From positions 1 to 64,000 of the forward strand of contig MU626363.1 of the NCBI GenBank assembly GCA_025603075.1: a DNA stretch of 64,000 nucleotides, given 5' to 3'. The DNA comes from Neoconidiobolus thromboides FSU 785 (Eukaryota; Entomophthoromycota; Entomophthoromycetes; Entomophthorales; Neoconidiobolaceae). Made by a program: the position numbers and the translations under genes. Shown piece after piece: positions 10,189-21,371 of this stretch; positions within the stretch are counted from its first letter, which is position 1; each line of letters begins with the position of its first letter. Below the pieces are notes generated by a model. It saw only the letters and a program-made list of their open reading frames with translations, had not been told where the DNA came from and did no database searches.

Positions 10189-12163
10189 ACTTATTTTGAT
10201 ATTATGATAATCGGTTTCAGTTCTTATAGTTTATTTGATATTTTTGATTTAAATTATTATAATCCTATACAATGCTCTTCACTAGTTTAATCCCCTTGAA
10301 AGTGAAGTTTGATTTAGCATATATTTTAATTTCTTATCCAGGTTCATGACTAGTTTCCATACTTATTTGGATTATCCGCCTTATTTTTGTAGCATACAAA
10401 AGGCCATGTCAAGCTCCTTCTAGACATATACTGCGTCTATCGTCTTCTTTCATTCAATACTTCCTTCTTTCGCTATTTACATGACGATGTTCAATTATGT
10501 AGTAAGCTTTACTGTGATTAACTAATAAGAGCTATTATTAGATAAGTATGAAAAATCTTATTAAAAATAAGCAGTTACCTCGAATTTTAATCTTCAACTA
10601 AGTCGCTTAATAATGTTAAAAGGTCCGAATTATTTAAATAATCCTTATTCCCCTTTATTGATCCTTGATCACCCTTCTTATGAACGTTTTTGGACCTTCT
10701 CGTGGTTACTCAATCACTTCATCATAAATTAGGAATTTCAAGTGTTTACTGGAGCAAGGTGTTTGTCCTATATTTTTCTTAATACCGCGTTTGGATTATG
10801 CTTATTGAAGACTATTTCTCAACCATTAATATGAAATAACAAAAAATGTTTTTATTATTTACAAAATCTAATACTTTTTTCCAAAACTTATATTTGTTTG
10901 TGTAGTAGTGCAAAATTTATTAATGTCTAAGCTATTTTGATCGTTTTAGCACAAATCAACTTTTAATAATCTGGTGTTAAAGACTTAAAAGAGTGACTTT
11001 TTTAATTAAATTTCTATATTCCAAAAAATAGGGTTGTTGGAATTAAAGCAACTTAGAGTTAATTATAAATTTGACATTGTTATTTTGATACAAAAAACAA
11101 GCAAGGAACCACCAATAATAGATTGAAATTAGCAGTTACAATAATAAATTCTAGTCCAGATATTTAATACTATAAAAGTTTTCCATAAGCTGAGTATTTA
11201 GTGATATGTTTGCAGTGAACGATGCCTTCAATTGATCCTCAAGCTATGTTTAAAGTTGAATTATAAGGGATATATAGCAACCAAATCGCAAGATACAATA
11301 TTAATAACGATGAACAAAAGGTTGATAAAAAAACTAGTAATAATACTATTGCTTTAAAATAAAAAGTCTCAAATCAGATTCGGTATTATAAATACAGATA
11401 GAGTTTTTTTAATAATGATCCATCCATATTGAATTTCATCTTGTGAAAATATTGTAGTCTATAAAGTTTAACTTTTAAATCTACTGTTAATCATGTAGGT
11501 TACGAATTAAATAACTCATAATCCTAATATAGCCTTCTACTGTATTTATTGAATCCTTTAATATTATTCTGAACACATCGGTATATGTTAGCAATACTAG
11601 GTATTCATAAAACTAAAGTATCTTTTCTATAACTATGTTCAAAAGCCTTCTTTGAAAATATTTTATATTTATAATTAAGAAATAAATTTGTATTGCCAAA
11701 TTTATATTGTTTAATTAAAACAAATCGGTTTTTGTTTCTCAAAACTAAAATCTATAATATGATAACTAAATTTTGTATTAGCACCTCTTTTGAGGTTAAC
11801 AGTTATAAAGTTAGCACCAATCCAGACTCCCTATCAAAAAGTCCTCACACTCATGTCTATTCTTCTTCCTTGCTTTATGCCTAAACAAACGTAAAGTCCA
11901 ATACAGATTTTGGCCAAATTTGAGTTGTATTATTCAAAGCCTGATATTAAAGAGTTACAAAGGTAGGTTAAAAAGTTTCCAGAAGTGGTAATTTTGGTTA
12001 ACAAGCTATAAAAAAATTTACACTAATATATTGTATGTATTATAAATAAGATATATACAAAGTTTTACATTGGCCAAATAACTATTCTCTAAAACATGGG
12101 CACTGCTAATGAAATTCTTTTTACAGTTTTTTATTTGACTCCTAACAAAAAAACTTATTACAT

Positions 12164-12272
12164 TATATGGGGATGTATTTTTTCATTTAAGAATTTTGTT
12201 AACAATTTTTCCACTTAAATAGCATTTAAAAGATGGAAAAAGTAATGAAATCAAAAAAAACATCCTCATATC
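12164..12272 (+). mobile_element. MITE copy, family M105
   Basis: Left end TATATGGGGATGTATTTTTT, interior CCACTTAAATAGCATT, right end AAAAAACATCCTCATAT. Close to consensus. Confidence 0.9.
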
Positions 12273-13122
12273 GTATTTCAAAGTTTTCACTATATTTGAA
12301 TAATAGATAATCTAGTTGGTGCTAAAATCATATATATATTATTCATGGGCTACAAAAAAAAATTTGATATATAAAATTTGATATCAAAAGCTTCATTACT
12401 TCATAATACTTTGCTAGATCCAGGCTGTAAATACTCTATCTCATTGTATTCCTTTTCTATTAAATTTTAAAAAGCAGCAGTTTAGTTAATCAAAAATTTG
12501 GCAAGAATATAAGTGACGTCTTACATAATACATCCAAGAAGGACAAATTCGCTAATTTTGAGCTTGATTGCCTTTGTTTCATTTTTTCTGTAAACTTTTT
12601 GACCCTCTCTTGTAGTATGTCTTCTTATCACCCTGTAATTTTTCCTTTTGATATTTTTATTGTTGTGATACTTTTTTAATCTTATTATTTTGTTTTAAAT
12701 TTTGTTTTTTTAGTAAAATAATTGAGTTTGTGTTTATTCTAAAGATTTTAAAAAAGGATACTTTGTGAAGTTTACCTACTTTGCAAAAAAAATGAAAACT
12801 TTATGATATTAGCCTATTAGACCCAACACCGAATAAATAAATAATTTAACTGAATTATGAACTATATTGGCAAATAATTAACTATATAAAATGCAAATTT
12901 GTTAATGAAATGATAATAAGGCCATATATAGATTGAAAGAGCCCAATACTTGGGGGCTTCAAAGCAAATATTAAAGTAAAAACAAACAAGTATAATAACA
13001 AAAATGCAAAATTCAATAAATTTTTACTAAGAAATCATAAGAATTACATTTATAGAAGTGATACCAGTAAATAGAAGATTGAGGAGGAACTTTCTCGTTA
13101 AACAGATGTATTACTTTGTCAC

Positions 13123-13619
13123 TTAAGCTAAATTTTCATTAAAAATAGTAGCTATGCCTTCTGAAAAATTAAGGCCATTATTCAAAAACAATATATCAAA
13201 CATGGAGCTATATGATACAGTGGTATAATGGAGTGATAGTGATGGGTGGTTGTCGTAGTTAAGCAATGCTACAGATGAACATTTATGACTTAAAATAAGA
13301 GAAAAATATTCCTTTAGGTAAAATACTGAGGACAATGCATTTCCTGGATTAAACAATAAAGTTGACAAATTACTATAGTTAAAGGATAGAGACGAGAGAC
13401 GAGAGACGTACATTAGAGCTGTTTTGCTTTTATCTATAAAGTTCAAGTTAAAAAGTAGAATGAGGAATTAAAAATACAAAGGATACTAAATTTACTTACA
13501 TAAAAACTTGATAAGCCATAGCTGTCATTCGAGAATAGAGTGTAATAACTATCATAGTTAAACTCCTCAACGTCACAGAAAAAGGGCCTTAAATGGAGAT
13601 AAAGGTTTTGATTTAGCAC
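13123..13619 (-). CDS. Putative small gene, 5' end unresolved
   Basis: The minus strand has an open frame at 13433-13123 (ending FSEGIATIFNENLA). It joins an upstream open stretch at 13619-13496 (containing CDVEEFNYDSYYTLFSND) if a 62-nt intron is removed. The acceptor is TTTATAG before 13433 and the donor GTAAAT from 13495; the frame is kept (phase 1). A possible further acceptor (CTATTTAG) lies just upstream of 13619, but no start exon was identified. The product would be Ser/Leu/Tyr-rich with no recognised domain. It could be real, a decaying gene, or chance open frames. Confidence 0.3.
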
Positions 13620-14403
13620 CTAAATAGCTCAACAACAAATTTCATGTTAATTTGATTTTTTGTTAGAACCAGATTAGTATTTATCTTTTTTTTTGGAATA
13701 GTTGAAATTGAAATTGAAATTTAGTAAATGAAATCTAACAACTGATTCTTTGACATTTACGTCACCATAAAGAATTTGGTATTTTGATTCATTTTATAAA
13801 TTTAGTCAACAATAATCAAATAATTTTCATAAATTTATGCTCAATTTTCTTTTTTGTAAACTTTATTGTTGCAAATAAATCCACAAATTAAATGCAAATG
13901 CGTAAAAAGTTAGAATAAAGGGATGTATTTTTTAATTTTACTACCAAGTTCTTCCACTCAAATAACACTTAATGGAAAAGTTGTTAGTAAAATTCTTAAG
14001 CAAGAAAATACATCCCCATAAGTGATTTTAATGTTACACAGCTGCTGCAACTCTCCTGTAGTCTAATCAACTGTTCATTTAAAAATAAAGTTCGGTAAAA
14101 ATATCCTAAAATTATATTCTTAAGATTTAAAAACCAATAAAACAGACAACTGGCTTTAAAAACTACAAATCAGGTCCAATAGAACTCCAGCTGCTTTAGG
14201 TAGTTTGTTGCTTTGAAAAGTGATAGCTTTTTAAAATATTGATTTATCTTTAAATATAACTATTAAGTTCAAAGTAAACAAGATTCACCTCCTCAATGAG
14301 ACACAACAAAATGAAATGTTTTAGATTTTTTTTATTACAAAAGGAAAAAAAGATGAGCTAATTATTTAACAGGAAAACGAAAAATAAACGAACTAAGGTT
14401 GAT
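13620..14403. other. Intergenic stretch with a fold-back MITE
   Basis: No gene seen. It contains the palindromic MITE derivative at 13918-14021 and AT-rich spacer up to the 3' end of the membrane-protein gene. Confidence 0.5.
13918..14021. mobile_element. Fold-back derivative of MITE family M105
   Basis: Both halves derive from the left half of the family. It begins GGGATGTATTTTTTAATTTT, has CTCAAATAACACTTAA in the middle, and ends with the reverse complement of the left arm (GTTAGTAAAATTCTTAAG then AATACATCCCC). The usual right end is absent. The result is an imperfect palindrome of about 100 bp. Confidence 0.8.
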
Positions 14404-15461
14404 TTAAGACAATAGACATTGACAATGATCCTCGTAAATCATACTCTTAATATTATCACGATTTTGCCAAAACCAAGCATTTGGTGATATATCCATAGTG
14501 AATGAGGACTTCAAGTTGCTACAGTACCTTTTTTTAAAGATGGCTGATAAGGGCCAAGCAACGAGAAATAAGCAAGATATGACATTAAAGACTGCATACA
14601 ACGGCTCATTGTTAAAGATATAGGCCCAATTATCACATCGAGCTATAGAAAGAGGGAAAAGAGCCATGAAAACAAGAGATACAATACTAAGAGGTGTAAA
14701 TAAAGGGCTGTTGATTAAGGCATTTATCCAATTCCCTTGTCGAACTATTATCTCGTTTCTACTCAAAATATATTTAACACTAATAGTATGGTAATAACCT
14801 TCAATTCTCAAGGCCTTTTTGATTTTTTGAGTTAATAAGTCATAATCCCATATTACCTCCTTTACTATTTTTAACTCTTTTAAAGTGGCCTCTGACTTAA
14901 TATAATTCTTGATCTCCTGCATCAATTCTTGTTGTGAATTCTCACATTTATATGGATTATGTATCTTACCTTTCTGTGATATAAACGAAGTTAAATCAAT
15001 CTCTTTATCAAAGTCTACTACATCTCGAGTTTTCATTACTTGGCGTTCTTTTCTTTTATTGTTCTTATAATAAGTTTCAGTGACTTCATAAGTTTCTTTA
15101 TGTACTCCTAAGTTGAAACATGACGTTATTATATATAATTATTTAATTAAAGTAATGATGGATACCCTTTATACGAACCTTTAACTCAGGCTTAGAATTA
15201 TAAGTATATATATAACTTTTTAATAATACAGCGTCTTTGTTTAGTCTTTTGTCATGTGAAACTATCCCACTTTGAGAAATTCTAACTTCTAAGTCTGCTG
15301 GTAATAGTCGAAGTCCTAAATTAGCCATTATTTTATGTTTTTTTTAGTTTATAAATATATATACCATTGCTTACATTAAATTCTGGGTCTTGCCCAATTC
15401 CTTCACTATAAGCTGGTAATCCTGAATAGCTTTTAGAACAAACTACCTCTTCTAAGTTCAT
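14404..15461 (-). CDS. Conserved fungal membrane protein of unknown function, three exons
   Basis: A 313-residue protein from exons 15461-15365, 15315-15175 and 15107-14404. The introns are 50 and 67 nt, both phase 1, with GTATAT and GTATAA donors and TTTAG/CTTAG acceptors. Joining them gives continuous sequence: LPAYSEGIGQDPEFN, then SNGLRLLPADLEVR, then VHKETYEVTETYY. The central part reads VVDFDKEIDLTSFIS, followed by a helical LKELKIVKEVIWDYDLLTQ segment and GYYHTISVKY. Two hydrophobic spans near residues 213-232 and 245-265 are probable membrane segments. The order (YNSKPEL, V-DFD-IDL, LKE, IxxxGYY, then paired membrane helices) matches a widespread uncharacterised fungal family known to me only as hypothetical proteins. 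Molecular role unknown. Confidence 0.7.
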
Positions 15462-16817
15462 GCTTGAACTATCCTAATTCGAAATTGTTTAAACAGTTTT
15501 GATTAAAAAAATTGATTAAACTCTTAGCATATATAGGAACTTTGCCAAGATTTGAATTAAATTAAGTAGAATCGTTGAGAGGTACTATTTGTTACTTTTA
15601 CAAGGTTTCAGGTGATATAGGAATAATTTTTATTAGAATACTGCGATCAACCATTAACTTTAAGGTTAAAATATAAATTAAATTATTATCCAATTAAATA
15701 GATGTAGGTATAACATTATAAGGTAATAATGTAATTTCTTTAGTTTTGTTAACTTTGTCCTGATTATATCCAACTCATTAAGCTTCAAACGGCTATATTA
15801 ATACGATTTTGCATATTTTAACACATGATGGTTTAGACAATAGTAACATCTATAATATTTGTATAACAAACGTAGATTTCTTATTTCCTTTAGTTGTTAT
15901 AAGGACTAAATAACTCTAATAATTAGCCATTGGGAATGTTTAGTTAATAAACCCAAACTCATTAATACTATGATAATTTGATAGATACCAATACATGAAA
16001 CTGTGGATAACTGTCGCTTTTGCATTTGGATAAAAAAAACATAATAATTTCTTCTCTCATATTTAATGGTTTATTACCAGTTCCTTTACTTTAATAGAAT
16101 TTTAGTACTATTGCCTATGCCTTATGAAATGATACTTTGAATGAATTAACTTACATTTAATCTCTTAGTTTTTTGTACTTAAGCAATAAACTAGATATTA
16201 TATCAAAATAGTAGTATTCAATCAAACTATAAGGACATTTTAAAACGTATAAACGAGTAATAATTTTTCTACAGATAGTCTAATTGTTTATCGAAATTTA
16301 AGTGAATAGCGATTGGCTCAAACAAAGTTCAATTTTATTTTTATTTTGGTTTATCACAGAAGCTAAGTTAAGTATAAACATAAAAAAAATAAACTCACTT
16401 TAAAAATGAAGGTTGAAGTAATAGCTCTTTATATACTCTTTTATTTTTAATATTATATAACTATTAAAGTTGATTTGATTGTAAAATGTCAAAAAACTAT
16501 TTAAGTCAAATTTGCCACTTTAAGAATATCCAAATTAAAAATTTGTTAACGATAAACTGAGCGACATTTTAATTCAACAAATAAAACAAAACTAAAAACA
16601 GTCAAAATGAAAAAAATGATAGACATAAATTATAAAAGTAGAAAAGCAATATAAACTTGAAAATAATTGAACTAATTTTGATAATCCATAAAGTGTATCT
16701 TATGTTCTGACTTAATACTACTTTAAATTATTTAAGAACAAACTTTTTAATTTATTTGCTTTAATTATATTATTTTTAGCTTTGACTAGTTAAAAGTAAC
16801 TATAAACGTCTATTAAA
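15462..16817. other. 1.36-kb intergenic region
   Basis: AT-rich region between the divergent membrane-protein and six-cysteine-repeat genes, so it should contain both promoters. Short degenerate open patches (for example near 15840-15915) are broken by stops. No specific element could be supported. Confidence 0.4.
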
Positions 16818-18862
16818 ATGAATAAATTGTTTTATATAACAATACCGCTATTGATAGCAAATATAACATTTGGTTTAGACTGTCCAAATCCAACAGACAA
16901 ATGTCGATATAGGGGTAAAAGATTTTTACCTTCCGATCCCAACGCTCCCGAATGCTGGTCATTTTCATATGATCGTTGGCAATGTACTTACAAAGTGGAT
17001 GGTAAATGTGATAAAGCTTATGGCCAAATTGACATTACTGAATGTAATGTTCCACCACCACCTCCAACTCCAGAATGTCCAAAAGCTACTGACGCTTGTA
17101 AAACTGGAGATATCCTTTGGAAGGCAGATAGTCCAAATGCACCAAAATGCTGGACTAAAAATCCATCTGTTCAATTTGGATGGATTTGTAGAGGAGACTC
17201 AGAAGATGAGTGTGATGCTTCAAAAGGTGAAGCTGATCTAACCAATTGTAACATTAAACCACCAGTTCCAACCCCAGAATGTCCAAAAGCTACTAATAAG
17301 TGTAAAACTGGTGATGTTATTTGGGATGCTAATAGTCCAAATGCACCAAAATGTTGGACTAAAAATCCATCCGTTGAATTTGGATGGACTTGTAGAGGAA
17401 ATTCTGGTGATAAATGCGATGCTTCAAAAGGTGAGACTGACATCAAAACCTGTAATATTCCTCCTCCAGCTCCAACCCCAAAGTGTCCAAAAGCTACCGA
17501 TTTTTGTAGAAATGGTATCGGATCCTGGAGAGCTAATGATCCATACTCACCAAAATGTTGGTCAAAAACCTCTTCAGGGTGGAGATGTCAAGGAGATAGT
17601 GATGCTAAGTGTGATACATCTAAAGGTGAGGTTGACCTTAAAGCATGTAATATTCCACCACCAACTCCAGAATGTCCAAAAGCTACTGACTCTTGTTTAG
17701 TTGGTGATATTGCATACCGTGCAGATGATCCAAGTGCACCAAAATGTTGGAGTAAATCTTCAGCATCTCAATTTGGATGGTCATGCTATGGAAGTAGATT
17801 TACAACTTGTGATGCTTTAAGAGGTGAAGTTGATTTAGGTACTTGTGGTATCACTCCACCAGTTCCAACTCCAGAATGTCCAAAAGCTACTGACTCTTGT
17901 TTGGTTGGTGATATTGCATATCGCGCATCTGATTCNNNNNNNNNNNNNNNNNNNNNNNNNNNNNNNNNNNNNNNNNNNNNNNNNNNNNNNNNNNNNNNNN
18001 NNNNNNNNNNNNNNNNNNNNNNNNNNNNNNNNNNNNNNNNNNNNNNNNNNNNNNNNNNNNNNNNNNNNNNNNNNNNNNNNNNNNNNNNNNNNNNNNNNNN
18101 NNNNNNNNNNNNNNNNNNNNNNNNNNNNNNNNNNNNNNNNNNNNNNNNNNNNNNNNNNNNNNNNNNNNNNNNNNNNNNNNNNNNNNNNNNNNNNNNNNNN
18201 NNNNNNNNNNNNNNNNNNNNNNNNNNNNNNNNNNNNNNNNNNNNNNNNNNNNNNNNNNNNNNNNNNNNNNNNNNNNNNNNNNNNNNNNNNNNNNNNNNNN
18301 NNNNNNNNNNNNNNNNNNNNNNNNNNNNNNNNNNNNNNNNNNNNNNNNNNNNNNNNNNNNNNNNNNNNNNNNNNNNNNNNNNNNNNNNNNNNNNNNNNNN
18401 NNNNNNNNNCAATTTGGATGGACTTGTCAAGGAAATTCGAATACCAGATGTGATTTCTCAAGGGGTGAAGTTGATATAACCATGTGCACATTTCCTCCAG
18501 TTCCCCCAACTCCAGATTGTCCAAAAGAAAAGGACTATTGTCGTAATGGTTATTCTTATTTTTATGCTTCTGATCTCAAGGCACCTGCTTGTTGGAGAAA
18601 GACAAAACTTGGATGGACATGTAATTGGAAGAAAGGATACACCTGTGATAAAGGTGAAGTAGATCTCACTGTTTGTTTCCCATATAGACGCAGAAAGTGC
18701 CCAAAAAAAAACTATGATAGTTATTCCCACTATGGTTCAGGTTATGGCTCGGGATATAAGCCAGGATATAATACACCTAAACCTGGTTATGGGTCTGGCT
18801 ATAAGCCTTCTTATGGCTCAGGCTATAATCCAGTATACAATCCAGTATACAAAGGTCATTAA
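16818..18862 (+). CDS. Secreted tandem six-cysteine-repeat protein (gap-interrupted)
   Basis: Single frame with a signal peptide (MNKLFYITIPLLIANITFG), then modules of about 65 residues. Each module has six cysteines: CPKATDxC, a G-rich strand, PxAPKCWxK, GWxC, xCD, and KGExDLxxCNI, followed by a PP.PTPE linker. Five complete modules, and the start of a sixth that nearly repeats the fifth, precede a run of N at 17936-18409. After the gap come the end of one module, a divergent module (CPKEKDYCRNGYSYFY) and a Tyr/Gly/Ser/Pro-rich tail (YGSGYGSGYKPGY type). The gap as drawn is out of frame, so its length is not real. No membrane anchor is visible at the C-terminus. It is probably an extracellular or wall-associated protein; binding target unknown. 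A longer relative is encoded at 37538-40786 on the other strand. Confidence 0.85.
17936..18409. other. Assembly gap (run of N) inside the repeat gene
   Basis: 474 undetermined bases lie between two repeat modules. Before the gap the reading frame starts codons at positions divisible by three; after it the correct frame is shifted. The true gap must be 1 modulo 3 in length, whereas 474 is 0. The neighbouring modules are nearly identical, which explains why assembly failed here. All open frames spanning the N run are artefacts. Confidence 0.95.
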
Positions 18863-19033
18863 GTCAACAAATTTAGATTCAATCATCCTCAAAGTAACTA
18901 TGAATGAATGCTGCTTTTTGAAATTAATTTAAATAAAAAGGATCATGGTTCTAAATATCTATGATAACAAACCTAAAAAAATTTAAACTTTGAACTCTAG
19001 AATACAAGCTACTCATTTGCTAGAATATTTAGA

Positions 19034-19142
19034 ATATGGGAGTGTTTTTTTTGACTTCATTATTTTTTCCATTTTTTAAGCGCTATTTGAGTAGAAAATT
19101 TGTTAGTAAAATTCTTAAATACAAAAATACATCCCCATATAT
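19034..19142 (-). mobile_element. MITE copy, family M105, inverted, first of a back-to-back pair
   Basis: Starts ATATGGGAGTGTTTTTTTTG, interior AAGCGCTATTTGAGTAG, ends ACATCCCCATATAT. A near-consensus copy, only a few bases from the next copy in opposite orientation. Confidence 0.9.
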
Positions 19143-19145
19143 TAA

Positions 19146-19244
19146 ATAGGGATGTATTTTTTTGCTTAACAATTTTACTAACAATTTTTCTACTCAAATA
19201 GCGCTTAAAAAATGAAAAAAGTGATGAAGCCAAAAAACGCTCCT
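19146..19244 (+). mobile_element. MITE copy, family M105, second of a back-to-back pair
   Basis: Left end AATAGGGATGTATTTTTTTG, interior CTACTCAAATAGCGC, right end CCAAAAAACGCTCCTA. With the preceding inverted copy it forms a palindrome of about 210 bp. Confidence 0.85.
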
Positions 19245-19513
19245 AATGTTATGTGGTATTTGTAAAATTAATCAAAGTTTTATACCTAAGTTCTTCATCT
19301 AGCATATTAGTATTTAACTGAAATGTTTTCTATTTAAATGATGTACCGTACAGCTCAAACTAAAAGGAAAAAAACAAGGGATACTTTGGTTATAATTGGC
19401 TATTAGAGCATTATAATATGTCTGACTAAGTTCAAGCCTGAAGTATTCTCTCCAAATTTAATTAAAGATGAATGGACATTTTCATTTTGTATTTGCTGAA
19501 TTTATTTATAAAG

Positions 19514-19542
19514 TTTTTCTTTTTTCTTTTTTCTTTTTTCTT
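19514..19542. repeat. TTTTTTC microsatellite
   Basis: About four copies of a T6C heptamer, giving a pyrimidine-only tract of roughly 29 nt. Confidence 0.8.
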
Positions 19543-19589
19543 ATCAAATACAAAATATCAGAAATAGAACTGATAAAAATGATCCTTTT

Positions 19590-19693
19590 ATATTGGGGTA
19601 TTTTTAGTTTCATCATCTTTTTTATCTTTTAAGCCCTATTTAAGCAGAGAAATTGTTAGTAAATCCTTAAATCTAGAAATACATCTCTATATA
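19590..19693 (-). mobile_element. MITE copy, family M105, inverted
   Basis: Starts ATATTGGGGTATTTTTAG, interior AGCCCTATTTAAGCAG, ends ATACATCTCTATATA. Moderately diverged. Confidence 0.8.
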
Positions 19694-19883
19694 CATTTCG
19701 AATTATTCATATAATATTTTTTTAATAAAATTAGTAATAGAAATATATAATAGAGATAAGTTCCAACCTTTAAACATTTCAATTAAATTTTGTTAGCTTT
19801 TTTATCAAAAATAAAATCAATATAAAATTTTGTTAAATTTAAATTCAAAATCATTTCAACTTATTAAAAAGTATGAATTTTAG

Positions 19884-19987
19884 ATATGAGGGTGTGTTTT
19901 TTGGCTTCATTACTTTTTCCATTTTTTAAGCGCTATTTGAGCAGAAAGATTATTAGTAAAATTAAATATAAAAATACATCCCCATAT
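19884..19987 (-). mobile_element. MITE copy, family M105, inverted
   Basis: Starts ATATGAGGGTGTGTTTTTTG, interior AAGCGCTATTTGAGCAG, ends ATACATCCCCATAT. A few bases are missing before the right end (AAAATTAAATATAA). Confidence 0.88.
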
Positions 19988-20761
19988 CTTTGTTTTATTT
20001 TTGTCTTAAAAAAGCAAAAGTTTTAAAATTATAAAACTTGCTTTAATTATTTATTTAACTAAATAGTGATAAATTAAACAATTCTACAATAAATAATAGT
20101 TTTTTGATATATTATATTAGTTACTAATTTATGAAGATTTTAATAATAACATTTTTGTTTACTTCTATTTTTTATTAAAGCATTATCATTAAATTAATAA
20201 ATAAGATTATAATTTTTTATGCATTATTTTAAATTATAAAATAATTCTATAAATTATTAGTTGTTGATAATCAATTAAGTTTCATAAAGTATGAGTTAGC
20301 TCAAAAGCTTGGTTTAAATTCTATCTAACTTCTTTTTTACAAAAATTGCAAATCAAGCATCAAGTAGTGTAGAAATACTTGCTTTTTGCTTGATTTTAGA
20401 ATAACTTATTCAAAAGTTTTTTATTCAGTTTTGCTTAACAACTTTTTAAAAATTTATGCTATAGAAAATGTATAAAAAAGAATTAGTATTTTTATTTTTG
20501 ATTTCAATTTAGCTTTTAAAATTGCCCATATTTCTAAAAATTTAATAAGCTACTAACAACCAAGTTGCCAAATTATAATTCAATTCCAAAATAACACAGA
20601 GCTAGGTGTTAAGATTTTCGGAATGGTTTTTAATTTAGTCAATTGAACAAGAACATTCAGATAAAAAATTAAATAAAAGCTCTAAAGTTGAAACTAAATA
20701 GCTTAGCCTATCAACTAATTGAGATATATATGTGTCATGGTGTATGTCCAAGAAACCATAC

Positions 20762-21017
20762 AAAGACATATATGCTATTTTTACTTATAGTCTATGTACT
20801 TTTATACAAAAAAAGGGAACATTTTTGTTACAAAAATTTTACCGTTTGCTTGAAAAATAGTTTATGCAGTTCCACATAAACTAAGCCCAATTTTTTTATA
20901 TCTATAAGAATATGCAAATTTTTTTCAGGCAAATGGTAAAACTTTTATTACAAAATGTCCACTTTTTTTTGTAAAAGTACGTAAACTATAAGTGAGAATA
21001 GTGTATATACGTCCTGG
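20762..21017. mobile_element. Fold-back element with ~100-bp inverted repeats
   Basis: The left arm (20762-20855) contains CTTATAGTCTATGTACTTTT, AACATTTTTGTTACAAAA and TTTTACCGTTTGCTTGAAAA. The right arm (20921-21017), read in reverse complement, gives CTTATAGTTTACGTACTTTT, GACATTTTGTAATAAAAG and TTTTACCATTTGCCTGAAAA. The arms are co-linear with scattered mismatches and surround a ~65-nt AT-rich centre. It is unrelated to the M105 family and has no coding capacity. It fits a MITE with long inverted repeats, or an inverted duplication; no second copy was seen in the window. Confidence 0.7.
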
Positions 21018-21260
21018 AAAAAACTACTTATGACTTGGTGGATATTACATGCTTAGTTGCTTATACTTCAAGACGCTTATTACAGAGTATAAAAATAAAA
21101 TATTTTATATTATTACTGTACAATATTACAATATCCCAATGCATTTAATAAAATAAAATATTGCTTTATATTTAGCTATAGTTAAAGTGGTAATTTTTGA
21201 ACTTTTTTTTCTAAAAAGTTTTGCAGATTTATTACCAATATTTCCCACATATTGTTCATG

Positions 21261-21371
21261 ATATGGGGATGTATTTTTTTGTTTAAGAATTTTACTAACA
21301 ATCTTTCCACTCAAATAGTGCTTAAAAAATGGGAAAGTAAAATTTAAACATAAAAATACATCTTCATATAT
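21261..21371 (+). mobile_element. Chimeric copy of MITE family M105
   Basis: The left half is consensus (ATATGGGGATGTATTTTTTT, CCACTCAAATAGTGC). After AAAAAATGGGAAAG it switches to the reverse complement of a left arm (TAAAATTTAAACATAAAAAT, then ACATCTTCATATA). The normal right end is missing, so it is a partial palindrome like the copy at 13918. The minus-strand frame at 21126-21395 is an artefact of it. Confidence 0.8.

Larger units (their letters stand above)
6803..13122. other. 6.3-kb gene-poor, MITE-rich region
   Basis: No intact gene was found. The region holds five M105 MITE copies, listed separately. Two patches look like decayed coding DNA: 7990-8098, where one frame reads NKPIGRKVGTYKKAAKQ before a stop, and about 10340-10530, where one frame is open except for a single TAG and is less AT-rich than its surroundings. 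Neither could be assigned to a family. Confidence 0.5.

Noticed and set aside
10099-10290. 63-codon open frame beginning FFPSFKRYF
   Set aside because: Begins inside a MITE copy; similar peptides appear in other copies because the element is repeated.
11693-11884. 63-codon open frame
   Set aside because: No ATG start, no motif, no neighbouring exon; chance opening in AT-rich DNA.
17786-18524. Long open frames across the N run on both strands
   Set aside because: They exist only because undetermined bases contain no stop codons.
20688-20879. 63-codon open frame
   Set aside because: Lies in the left arm of the fold-back element.
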